Part shown: in pieces, positions 13,748 through 25,800 of the stretch | Numbering within the stretch: the first letter of the stretch is position 1 | Layout: each line of letters opens with the position of its first letter | NCBI GenBank assembly: GCA_029964075.1 | Contig: CM057149.1 | Span: 9,806,465-9,870,464 of the forward strand | Direction: 5' to 3' | DNA length: 64,000 nt | Source: Patiria pectinifera | Taxonomy: Eukaryota > Echinodermata > Asteroidea > Valvatida > Asterinidae | Notes under the pieces: generated by a model | Told to the model about the DNA's origin: nothing | Databases searched by the model: none | The model's input: only the letters and a program-made list of their open reading frames with translations | Position numbers and translations under genes: made by a program

Positions 13748-13843
13748 TCAACCAAACACCGTATCCTCACAGAACTTCAGCTGCCAAATCCTGCCGCCGT
13801 AGATCTTAAAGTCTTCTCGGCCCAGCAGTGCTACCAGATCAGC
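13748..13843 (-). CDS. NEK4-like exon M' (copy A) with stop
   Basis: 31 codons plus TGA after a GAAAAG acceptor, with a few substitutions from copy B: ADLVALLGREDFKIYGG and then WQLKFCEDTVFG. The length is unchanged and the stop is at the same place. Confidence 0.82.
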   Translation of the reverse strand, partial: ADLVALLGREDFKIYGGRIWQLKFCEDTVFG

Positions 13844-16800
13844 CTTTTCAAAAATAAAGAAACAATGACAGTTTAAAAGTGTTTCTGTCAAAAGTATGCC
13901 AATCGCTAAATAGGATACAATGTTGGCAAAGTGGGGCTGTGGGTTCAAATCCTATTTTTCCCAAGAGCTGGTGCAGGGAAGTAGACCTAAAGTTTTTTCC
14001 CTCGTAAGATCTCCCCCTGAGGAATGCTTTTTGTCACAGTTGACTTGAGTAGCTTGTGACTTGACATGGGATTGGAGGACTTGTGATGGACTTATGATAG
14101 ACTTGTGAGGATCAGTGACGGACTTAAGGATCTGTGATTGATGTGTGAGGATCTGTGATTGACATGTGAGGATCTGTGATTGATGTGTGAGGATCTGTGA
14201 TGGACGTGTGAGGATCTGTAATGGACCTGTGAGGATATATTGATTTATTCGGTTGAGTACCGGGACGAATTAGAATAAATCTGCTTTATCATTGATATGT
14301 AAATGAGACACGGTAGAGTGGTTAAGGGCGGGTAATTTGAATAGGGAGTGGCGCAGGAATGTGTGCGTGGTTGGATTGAAGGTAGATCACTTCACGCTTG
14401 CGAGCAGCAACGACAACACACAATTTTTAACACAGTTAAGTCTGGTTGTAATTTCATAGTTGTTCAATGTCTCAAACAGTATTTATAAGAGACGAACATT
14501 GCTACCCTTGCCTGAAGGAGTTGTCTTGCATAGTTCAGGTGTACGTTTCCATTTTTCCAAATATGGTTTTGGTTTTTCGTATCTGGCAGTCAATACAGCA
14601 ATGTTAGATGGGGTACAAATCCAGAAACAGCCATAATGTAATAGACGAGAGGTATCTTTCGATTATTCAATTAAGTATAGCTAAAGGCTCTGAAGCCTAA
14701 AGGAAAGTTTTGTAAAGCTTAAAGGTTCAAATGAAATCCACAAGTGGCAATCAAGGAACGGTCGGAGTAGTTTCTGACGGAGGTATAAAACGAGATTTGC
14801 AGGTTGGCAGTAAGATTCATAAAGATCAGATCTACTAGATGAGATGCTAGAATTGTTCTAGCGATCTAATGCGTTCAGAACGCAAACAAGTCTGAATAGA
14901 CTTGCACCATAGTATGCGTGATTTATCCTCAGCGGAAGGTATTTGCTATTGTACAAAGCCAAAAAAGATAGTTCTGAAAAGCTTGCCTTAATATAATACC
15001 AAATGTGGTACAAATATTCAGAAATAACCATAACAATTGTAAAGAGGAGGGAAGTCTCAAGGTTAATTCTATTATTGATTACGCAAATATGCTAAATGAA
15101 AGGCTCTTACGCCTAAATGATAGACCCTAGTTCTGTAAACATTGTCTCCATCAAGACGTCTTTAAGGTTCAAATTATTGAATGATCGTAATTAAAACACT
15201 GTCGTACCTGGTAGTCATCACAGCGATGACACTAAACATAATATCAAATGGGGTACGAATATTTAGAAATAACCATAACAATTGCAAAAACGAGTGTTGT
15301 CTCAGGTATAATTCTGTATAATTAATTGCAGAGTTGTAACGAGTCACTGATTTTTGTGACTCGAGTCGAGTCGAGTCATTTTAAAGAAGTGACTCGAGTC
15401 GAGTCGAGTCATTAGGTCAACAAGGTCGAGTCGAGTCGAGTCGAGTCACAGAGTGTGGTCGAGTCGAGTCGAGTCGAGTCAAGTATTTAGCTCGAGTCAA
15501 TTCGAGTCACAAATATTTGAACACTAAATTACAATAAAAAGCAACAAACACAAGAGAGAAAGAATACAAGGCACCAGTCTATTACGGAAATCCAAAGACA
15601 TAAAGTATGCTGTATGGTACCCAACCAACAGTTTCCATTGCTAGCTCACGTCACAGATAAGAAGATGTGAAACTTCGGTCTTATAACTGGTTTGGCTTCG
15701 GGTCTAGATTTTGTTGTTCGCTGATCGCTGACAACGTTAAAACCTAATTGCTTTATACAAAACTGTTTCTGATTATTTAAAGGTGGGCCCGTCCGTATCC
15801 ATTTTTGTGTGTGAAATGGGGACATGAATTTAGCCAGCGTTCCACCAAGAACTTCAAAATCGCCCGAAACCAATGATGAAACCACGGATTGAGAAATGCG
15901 TTTTAAGTCTGGTTCCGGGTTTAGCATTACATGCTATAGAACCACAGGGTGGGAGTCCGCGACACGGTGTATGTTTGTTGTTTCATTACGGAGGAAGGAA
16001 ACAGACGGCCGCTGTATATAAACGTACATTATTCGCGAACATTAACGTGACGTGAACAAAAACTGGCAACGCGAATGGCGCAGCGTAAGTCATTGCAAAT
16101 ATTTTTTGAAAGTAAGTTTTGCTTTTATTTTGGGACTCGAGTCTTATTAGCCTTCCTCGAGTCGAGTCGAGTAATTCTGATGAGGGACTCGATTCGAGTC
16201 GAGTCATTTGCTCGCAGTGACTCGAGTCGAGTCGAGTCATTTACCCGTCGGGACTCGAGTCGAGTCGAGTCGCCAAAAAATGTGACTCGAGTCGGACTCG
16301 AGTCGAGTCATTGACTCGAGTCATTACAACTCTGATTAATTGATTACTTAAATGTGTCTATAATGAAAGGCTCTTACGCCTAGATAATAGATGATAGTTC
16401 TGTAAATACTATCAAGTCTTTAAAGGTTTGAATTATTGAAAGATGTAATTAAAACATTGGGTCGTCGTACCCGGTTGCTGCTGCAAGCACAAATACCAAA
16501 ATCAGGATGATTTGATTGTTTATTGTGTAGAATGGTGTGGAAATGATAACTGTGAATGATGTGTGAGGATCTGTAGTGGACCTGTGAGTATCTGTAATGG
16601 ACCTGTGAGGATCTGTGATTGATGTGTGAGGATCTGTGATGGACGTGTGAGGATCTGTGATGGACGTGTGAGGATCTGTAATTGACATGTGAGGATCTGT
16701 GATTGACATGTGAGGATCTGTGATTGATGTGTGAGGATCTGTGATGGACGTGTGAGGATCTGTAATGGACCTGTGAGGATCTGTGATTGATGTGTGAGGA

Positions 16801-19800
16801 TCTGTGATGGACGTGTGAGGATCTGTGATTGATGTGTGAGGATCTGTGATGGACGTGTGAGGATCTGTGATGGACGTGTGAGGATCTGTGATGGACGTGT
16901 GAGGATCTGTAATTGACATGTGAGGATCTGTGATTGACATGTGAGGATCTGTGATTGATGTGTGAGGATCTGTGATGGACGTGTGAGGATCTGTAATGGA
17001 CCTGTGAGGATCTGTGATTGATGTGTGAGGATCTGTGATGGACGTGTGAGGATCTGTGATGGACATGTGAGGATCTGTAATTGACATGTGAGGATCTGTG
17101 ATTGACATGTGAGGATCTGTGATGGACGTGTGAGGATCTGTGATGGACGTGTGAGGATCTGTGATGGACGTGTGAGGATCTGTGATGGACGTGTGAGGAT
17201 CTGTGATGGACGTGTGAGGATCTGTGATGGACGTGTGAGGATCTGTGATGGACGTGTGAGGATCTGTGATGGACGTGTGAGGATCTGTGATGGACGTGTG
17301 AGGATCTGTGATTGACATGTGAGGATCTGTGATGGACGTGTGAGGATCTGTGATGGACGTGCGAGGATCTGTGATGGACCTGTGAGGATCTGTAATTGAC
17401 ATGTGAGGATCTGTGATTGACATGTGAGGATCTGTGATGGACGTGTGAGGATCTGTGATGGACGTGTGAGGATCTGTGATGGACGTGTGAGGATCTTTGA
17501 TGGACGTGTGAGGATCTGTGATTGACATGTGAGGATCTGTGATTGACATGTGAGGATCTGTGATTGACATGTGAGGATCTGTGATGGACGTGTGAGGATC
17601 TGTGATGGACGTGTGAGGATCTGTAATGGACCTGTGAGGATCTGTGATTGATGTGTGAGGATCTGTGATGGACGTGTAAGGATCTGTAATGGACGTGTGA
17701 GGATCTGTGATCGATGTGTGAGGATCTGTGATGGATGTGTGAGGATCTGTGATGGACATGTGAGGATCTGTGATTGACATGTGAGGATCTGTGATTGACA
17801 TGTGAGGATCTGTGATGGACGTGTGAGGATCTGTGATGGACGTGTGAGGATCTTTGATGGACGTGTGAGGATCTGTGATGGACCTGTGAGGATCTGTGAT
17901 GGACGTGTGAGGATCTGTGATGGACGTGTGAGGATCTGTGATAGAGGTGTGGGGATCTGTGATTGACATGTGAGGATCTGTGATTGACATGTGAGGATCT
18001 GTGAAGGACTGGTGATGCACTCGACTGCAAGACTGGAGGGCAGGAGGCTGGCCCTTCAGGTCCAGCAACAGGACTCTTACCTCCACTGACTCTTCGTCAT
18101 CGTTATCCAGGCAGTCGTAAGCCTTCTGAAGCATCTCAATCCCGATGCCGTTCATGATGTCTTTCCTCAGAGCTGCGATCTTGTCCTTCAGTCGGTCCGA
18201 ATTGTCCGATGTTGTCATTGTTGCATTACCTGGAAGGTCAAACATAAATGAAAACTGAGAAATTGTGCAAGTCTGTGTGTGTGCAAGTATTGTACTGTTA
18301 CCTTTCTGTGAGGTACTGATGAGCATGTGAATCTTTTAAGCATAGTCAAGTTTCTCTAGACATATTTGCTTGTACCTCCCATAGTAATAGTCACTCACAG
18401 TACAAGACGTTCACAAGTTGGGTCACAAAGTAATGGAAAGTAAAGGGGATGAACATTTAACAATGACTAAAGTAGGCCTCTCTTTCACATGTTTAATTTA
18501 AAAAGCTTTTAACTTGGTGAGACTGATGGCCATATAATTGAATTGTGCATATATTACGGGTAGAATGGAAACTGAGTACCCTATTGAAGCAAAACATGGG
18601 TACCCGGGTACCCGTTAAAGAACCCAACCCCAAAATTCAAATCTTGGAAGTTGTCTGAAGGGCGTTATAGCTTTACGGTGTAAACTGCAACTTTCGCGAG
18701 CATCATCTGTCCACTTTAAAATGCACATAAATATGAAATCTGTTTTGGTTTTCCAAGTCAACTGGTTTTCATTTTCAAAATTCTCCACAAATGGTATTTA
18801 TCACCTTTCTCCTTCATTGTCTGAGAAGTTACTAAGTAATTTATAAAGTTGGTTATGGGAACTCGTGTGATCTCATAATCTGGAACTGGTTCCTGACAAC
18901 AGCGGTTGGGAACTCGGGTACCCGGTTCCGATGCACAGCCCTAGTACTTAACTTTAACTGTTTTACTTTAATAGCAGCATGCAATGCATAACTCATAACA
19001 TTGGATGGATTCTACACGTAATTAATGGCTTCTACTCCATCATGTGCAATGAGACACATAGCCACCCAGATCTCCTTCCACCCAGACCTCCCCTCCCTCC
19101 CCCCTCCCTCACCCCCCCCATTTTTTTTTTTAAATAACAAATAAAAAGTTGGAGTTTGGTGTTTTGGGAAAGAATATAGTATCCAGACGCCACTTCTTTG
19201 GTTGTGTACAAAGTCTATGAAGAGTCGAGTGCATTTTCAAAGTATTATCTGACAAAACTGGAAATGTTTCTCAGTCCCAGATTCATGTCTTTTCATCAGT
19301 ATTTTTGTACTGACTGACCTTCATTGAGATGATATTTGATGAAAAGAGTGGGGTCAGGATGCAACTTCTTTCGGTGTTTTGGATTATTGGAAAAATTCAA
19401 GTTGTTTCCCTGAAAACTTGATGTCATTATGGTGCTGAGTTCCAAACGTGGATGAAAAGAGATATGAAACCTTAAAATAGTGTTCATTTTGACTAGAAAT
19501 TCAGTTTAATATTAGTGCTGGCATATGACACACATGTAAAGGTTTTCATGTTTAAAAATGAATCAAATATGGTGATTTACAAAATGCATGCTTGAGTGAC
19601 TGAAATGAAACATGCATGGGTTGCCATATAAACAAACAAAATAACAGCAACTATTGGAACAAAATTTTACCTGGTTGTGCTTTTGTAAAAATCATTCTAG
19701 CCCCCCCCCCCCAAAAAAAAACAATTAAACAAAAAACGAACAAGCAAAGACAAAATATCCACAATTGAACATTAAGAACAAATTTAAATACAAATACATT

Positions 19801-22800
19801 TCAAAAATAAACAAATTAAAAAATCAACCGAAACACAGAAATAACAAATAAAATCATTATGTTTTGTGTTCAACAACATGCCCTACGATTTGAAAAAAAA
19901 AATTGGTGTTGTTATTGTTAAAGATAATGATCTTGGAGCAAACTCATGGGCAAAAGGCATCCCTGGCGAACCTGGTTAACAAAAACGTATTAAATTTGCA
20001 AGCAGGGTGGATTCAATTATTATTGAAATGAAAGGATTTGTGGGGGAAAACAACAAACAAACAAAAAAGTGTGTAGTTTACGGTCAAGGAATGACATCTC
20101 CACATCACATGAAAAACAGAGGTATGCACCACTCATTGAACAGGCACTGTTAGAAATCTAAAATGCTTCAAGCTCAAATATCTAAACCAAGGGCGATTTT
20201 TGGTCCGTTTACAGTCATAATTTTGGGTTACATTCAGGGGTGCAAATCCTGGGGCGTGGGGGTATAAACATTTATCCCTCCCCCACACACTTTTTGGCTA
20301 GGGCAAGGGCTTATCATTCCCCCCCCCCCACGCTTTTCCGTGGTGAGAACGAAGGCAGATTTTGAGGTATTATTCAAACTTCCCGACAACCAAAATGTAT
20401 TCAAAAGCACCAGTTGATAAACAAAGAAAAAAAAGTACAAAAGCTTAAAAAGTGTCGTTTTGGTGTAAGGTTGAGGCATGTAACACAGCATAAGTATCAA
20501 GAACAGCGCTTCCTAGTGTAAGGTGGTGTACAGCCCCCACTCGAATTTCCACATCCGGGCAACTTGTTGATTTTGGTCACATCCCCAGCACATATTTACA
20601 CCACTGGTTCCACTAGGGTATCTCTAGTCTTTAGCTGGGGTTTACTTTGAGAGAAGAAAGGGGCCCACCAAATATCATACGGAGTTATTCTATCTGATAT
20701 ATTGTCATTGAAGCGACACTAATATTTTCAAGATGTTGCTCAAGCTGGCCTTGAATTCAGTCCCCAATAATGTCTCGTGTCCCATGACTCAATGAAATAT
20801 GATTGCGGTCTCATTCAGTATTGTAGTCGAGACCATCACAAGACCACCACAAGTCCATCACAAGACGATCACAAGATGATCACAAGTCTCAAGCTATCCG
20901 CTCCATTCACACGTACCCCCTCACCGGCAAAGGAAGTACAGTTCATTTTCCGCAATTCATTTTCCGCGAAGCGCTGCCACTGCGTGTACATAGTACAAAT
21001 CCCCTGGTGTACATGCGTCACACACAAGGAATGGTGCGCGTCAACCAGCGAAATGTCCCACCTATGGGACGTCGTTGGTAAGTAAAAGGGCGTTTTTTCT
21101 TTCGGTAACGCACAGAGCTCATACAAATGAACTCCAACAAAGGCATTCCTTTGTCATTGTTTGTAACCTGTTGTGGCTTGTCTTGTGGCTGGTCTTGTGC
21201 TTGCTCTACAATTGGTCTTGTGTCGTCTACATATAGTCTCGTCTACAACACTGATCATAACCTGCTAGTATCAACCCAATTCTAGAAAATCTGCAGGAAA
21301 TATTCATAAAACGGTGGGAATACCTCATGTTGATATTTTCAACCACGTGGGGAATTTCGGAGTAATACTGCGAGAAGTATTGACCGGATTTGTACAGTAC
21401 TTACCAAGTCAAAAAAATACGAAATACAGTGTAAAATGTTGTCTGAAAATTGAACCTCACAGCCGGATTCTAAACATTAGGATAATAAAAGTAATGTTCA
21501 TTTGAAGAAGGACCAAACCGAATTTGAGTGTGTATCATCACACAAATATTTTTACATTTCTTGCATATTTCTGAATCCAAACACTCACATTTATACTGAT
21601 TCATATTACTCATCCCACACAGCCCAGGTACCAAGACTCATCTCAATTAGCGTTTCACAGTCATACTGAACCAAATAGAGCGACTCATGTCATAAGACAT
21701 AATTTGGTTTCGGATAGGCAAAGTTTATGTATGAGTTTTGCATTGTCTAGGCTCGGGACGCGTTCCAGAGTCATACAACATTGAATACATAAGAACAATT
21801 TCAACCTCGTTTCCATGGGTACGATCTTGCTGCGCCATTTTGTTTCCCATCATGACTTGCGCGATCTTAACCCCTGGAATTGTCTTATTTAAATGTGTCA
21901 AAAATATGCAGTCGATGTATAAAACGCGTGCCGCCAAGTTTAAAATGTTCAAAGTTGGTGTTTTTTTTTTGAAGAATCAATCCTTTCAAACAAAAGGTTT
22001 CGGCGTTGCGTTATTTAGCAAGGATTTGTATTATATGTACGTACCTCTTCCGTCACTTAACAACCCAAGATAAAGGTTTTGTTTGGGCGAAAAACGAGGC
22101 TACCATAATCCACATCACACGGGCATCGCACAGTTTTGAAAAAAACCCACATGTTCGTATGTGACGTGACTTGCATAGCACGTGAGCGCCCGATATGTTC
22201 GTATGTGACGTGACTTGCATAGCACGTGAGCGCCCGATATGTTCGTATGTGACGTGAGTCACGTGACTTGCATAGCACGTGAGCGCCCGATAGGGCATGC
22301 AGTCTTCGAAATGCGTGAGCAGTACGCTCTGAATAGACGGTCAGCATCGCACGCGCCCATGGAGTCACGGCTGGAATAATTTAGATGGGCCCGACTCCTG
22401 AATGTCATTCCAAAACCAGAGTTTGGTTTGATTCCAGCTATACGTCTTTGTTTCTCAGTATTCTTGGGTCTTAGAAAAATACTGGTCCTCAACACAAGAG
22501 TGTACTAGGGAATGTGCAGGCTACTGCACACCACAAACACATGAATGCATTTCCTACACGTACTTGAAGTACAATTTGTGCCGCTCAGGTTGGGTACGTC
22601 TAGTTTTAGAGTCGACTCCAGGAGGGAGGGGAATGCTGACATCTCTTTCTCCTCGCTGAAAGGAACAGAGAAAAAAATGAGATGAGGACCAAAAATGTTG
22701 GAGCAGCTAAGCAGAAAATGTACCACTCAGCCCAAGAAAAGGAGTCTGAATTACTTAAAGGTAGGGTAGATCATTTGTCATTTGTGCATTTTTTTTCCGT

Positions 22801-25800
22801 TTGAAGCAACAAAACGTGAGGCCGTATAATTTTGTTGATTTGTATTTACTTAGCTACCAATATGTTACCTACTTTTTGTCTGTGTTGTGAGTCCCAATGA
22901 CCAAAGGCTTAAGGCTACTTCATAATTCATGAAATCCAATTTGAACAAGACTTTGTAACATTAAGACAAGTGTTCCTTTGCAGGAGTTAAAACACATTTT
23001 GACTGGGAATGTGTTAAAACACAAGTTTGACCGAGAATGTGTTAAGTAAGATTAGAGGCTTTGCATGGTAGAAATACTAAATAATGAAAGATTTGCGGAA
23101 ACACCATGTGCGAATAATTTCTCAACTAAGAGAATTAAAATTCCCACATCAACGACCACAAAGTTGATTGGGATGCGGCCGAACTCATCGCACCGATCCA
23201 GTTCTGGCATCCAAGACGCATACGGGAAGCCATCGAGATCCGCAAGCACAACACAGTTCCGCAAGACATCGGGTTTCACCTCAACGACATCTGGCTCCCA
23301 CTCCTCCAGACTGATGGGTCTCCTATACCCTAGGTCCTCCCTCTACTGACACTGCAACCCTACTGCTCCACTTCAGTGGGCACCAAGCTTGCTCTAAGAT
23401 CCCAGCTACCACACAGGATGCAACTTCACACTTCATCCCTTTCGCTTCTGCTACATACCGTAAGTGTTTAGTTTACGCATCCTCGTGAAGACGGTCAGAG
23501 CATACTGACCGGAACGAGTTTATACCTCTGGTCAGAAGCATTCTTTTAGTTGAGAAATTATTCGTACATGGTGTTTCCGCAAAGCCTTTCATTATTTATT
23601 GGGAATGTGTTGTTAAGTCAATTCGCTTTGCATTCAAATCATGTTTGCATGTAGTACGAACCAGCTTTTACTCGTTTCAAACAAAACCTGATACGAGAAA
23701 ACCCATCCTCACTTTTTCTTAGCCTTTTCTGGAGCATCAGTAGAATTATCTGAGTCATCATCTCCTACCCTTGGTCTATCAGAACGCCGTGATGCTGCAT
23801 TAACCTTTGACCTTTGGTGCAGATGAGCTTTGACCTTTGGTGCAGATGAATCCACTTCATTAGGACCTTTCACCTTAACCTACATAGGGACAATATCGTC
23901 AATTTAATAAAGGAACGTCTGAAAATTGGATAAAAGGTCTAAAAGATGTTTGTTTTTCTATACTGATAAGGTCGATCTCTCAAATTCAAAAAGTCTGAAA
24001 AAAGGAAATTGCAATATTTGACCCCCTACGAGAGCTCGCAAAATGGGACCCATTGTGTGTGGGCACTTGTTCACGACAGAAGGTACAACACTAATTTTTC
24101 ATCAGACAAATGCAATGCTGTGTCCTTTTATTGGTGTCTGGTATAAGGCGTCTAACTTCCTCTTTGTCACCTCGAAGGAGAATTTGTAATGGAGTTCACA
24201 GGATTGGGCTCCAGGCACAAGTACCCCTTCAATGGTAAGAAAGGGAGAGTTTGGGGAGACCACTGGGGCAGACATTTGAACAGATTGCCAACAACGCGTA
24301 ATGCTCTTGTGTTTGTGCACATTCCAAATAACATGAGTTGTGCGTACTTAGCGCCATACGCACGTGAACCTGTACACACATGCAGTGCTTTCAGTCCACT
24401 GGGCTCTCTAAAGAGGTGAAAGCGCCCTCTCTTTTTAGCACACAGAGCCCATAAGGTATAAGCTATGAAAGAATCTTATTGCTACCAAACTATGATGAAA
24501 TCATGAACTGAAGAAATCTTGACCATGGTTGTGAGGTCTAAGCAAGCAAAACCTTACGATGATACATGTAGCAACTCACCCTGTGTGGAGGGTTGGGGTC
24601 AAACTTGGACCGTGTTGCTCTTGTTTTTACTACACCGCTGCTTGACTTTCTGCCTGCTGCAGCATCAGAAGAACTGCACACTGGAAAGCAGACATGAAAC
24701 AATTTAACCAACATAACAGTCATAGATAAATTATCTTATTAAAGTAACCCGCCTATACTTGTAACTATCACAAACTGTCAAATACCTACATGTAACCCTG
24801 ACTCCTCTCAATAGCTTTTGTACAGACTGGTCACCAACTACCAGGTCCCCCTATGCATTAAGTACAAGTACCCATAGCTGCCAACTTTTCAAAATCCCAA
24901 TTAGTAATCAACCCGCGCGGTCATTTTCAACTTCTCGTTTTATCAAAAGCTGTACCAACATCGAGTACAGGTACATCTGTACATGGTTTACATGTACACA
25001 TACATGTGCATACCCTTCTTGTTGTGAATAATAATGTACTGTAGGCCAAAAGATAATTAAAAAAAATATAAAAAAATTAATATATTTTTTTTAAAATTAA
25101 TTTTGTTTTAATGTCCGTATTTGTTTAATACAACAAATAATAACAATAATAACGTGCACATATTTTTTGAGATACATGCTATCGATGTGGAGTTTCGAGT
25201 TCGTATCTTCAGATCTTGTTTTTACACACAATGATTTAGGGCCACAGTATGCAATAGAAATATCCCGCCAACATACCTTGCAAACGCATGCTGATTTATC
25301 TTTTCTGGACGTTGTGACAAACTCAAACTCTATTACCAATTATTCCAACCATACTCTTATTAAATTTCATGATTAAAATCTCGCACTGTGATGGGTCTCA
25401 TCCCGGCAATAAGCGACCAAATGTGCTCACGATCGTCACTGAAAAGTACTCACATACAGTACACACAACCACACATCTACGAGATGCACACAAATGACAC
25501 ACCATTGAAAAATAGTTTTAGTCTGGTCCTCAAGTACTCCACTGCGCACACTACATTGATGTCTATCAAGTGCTTGACTGCATTCTTATTAGACTTGTCA
25601 CCAGTCCATCCATTATTTCGACATTTCGCCAGAAGTTTTCCGTCAAAAACAATACTTTACAAGTATTATTTTTACCATTTTTTTAGAAAATGGGAAATTC
25701 GTAATGTTTTAGTGGCAAATCGTATTTTCGTAATTTAACAAACAATTCGTAATAATTACGAAAAATTCGTAACAGTTGGCAGCTATGAGTACCCCTTCAC

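Noticed and set aside
17109-17315. Plus-strand CDGRVRI repeat frame
   Set aside because: Same minisatellite on the opposite strand.
16420-18326. Large ITDPHTS or VHHRSSH repeat protein
   Set aside because: Frames come from a 21-bp minisatellite in an intron; a strong donor precedes it, a conserved final exon lies beyond it, and two minus-strand frames are equally open.
22151-22291. CRISPR array
   Set aside because: Units are direct tandem copies without distinct spacers and the genome is eukaryotic.
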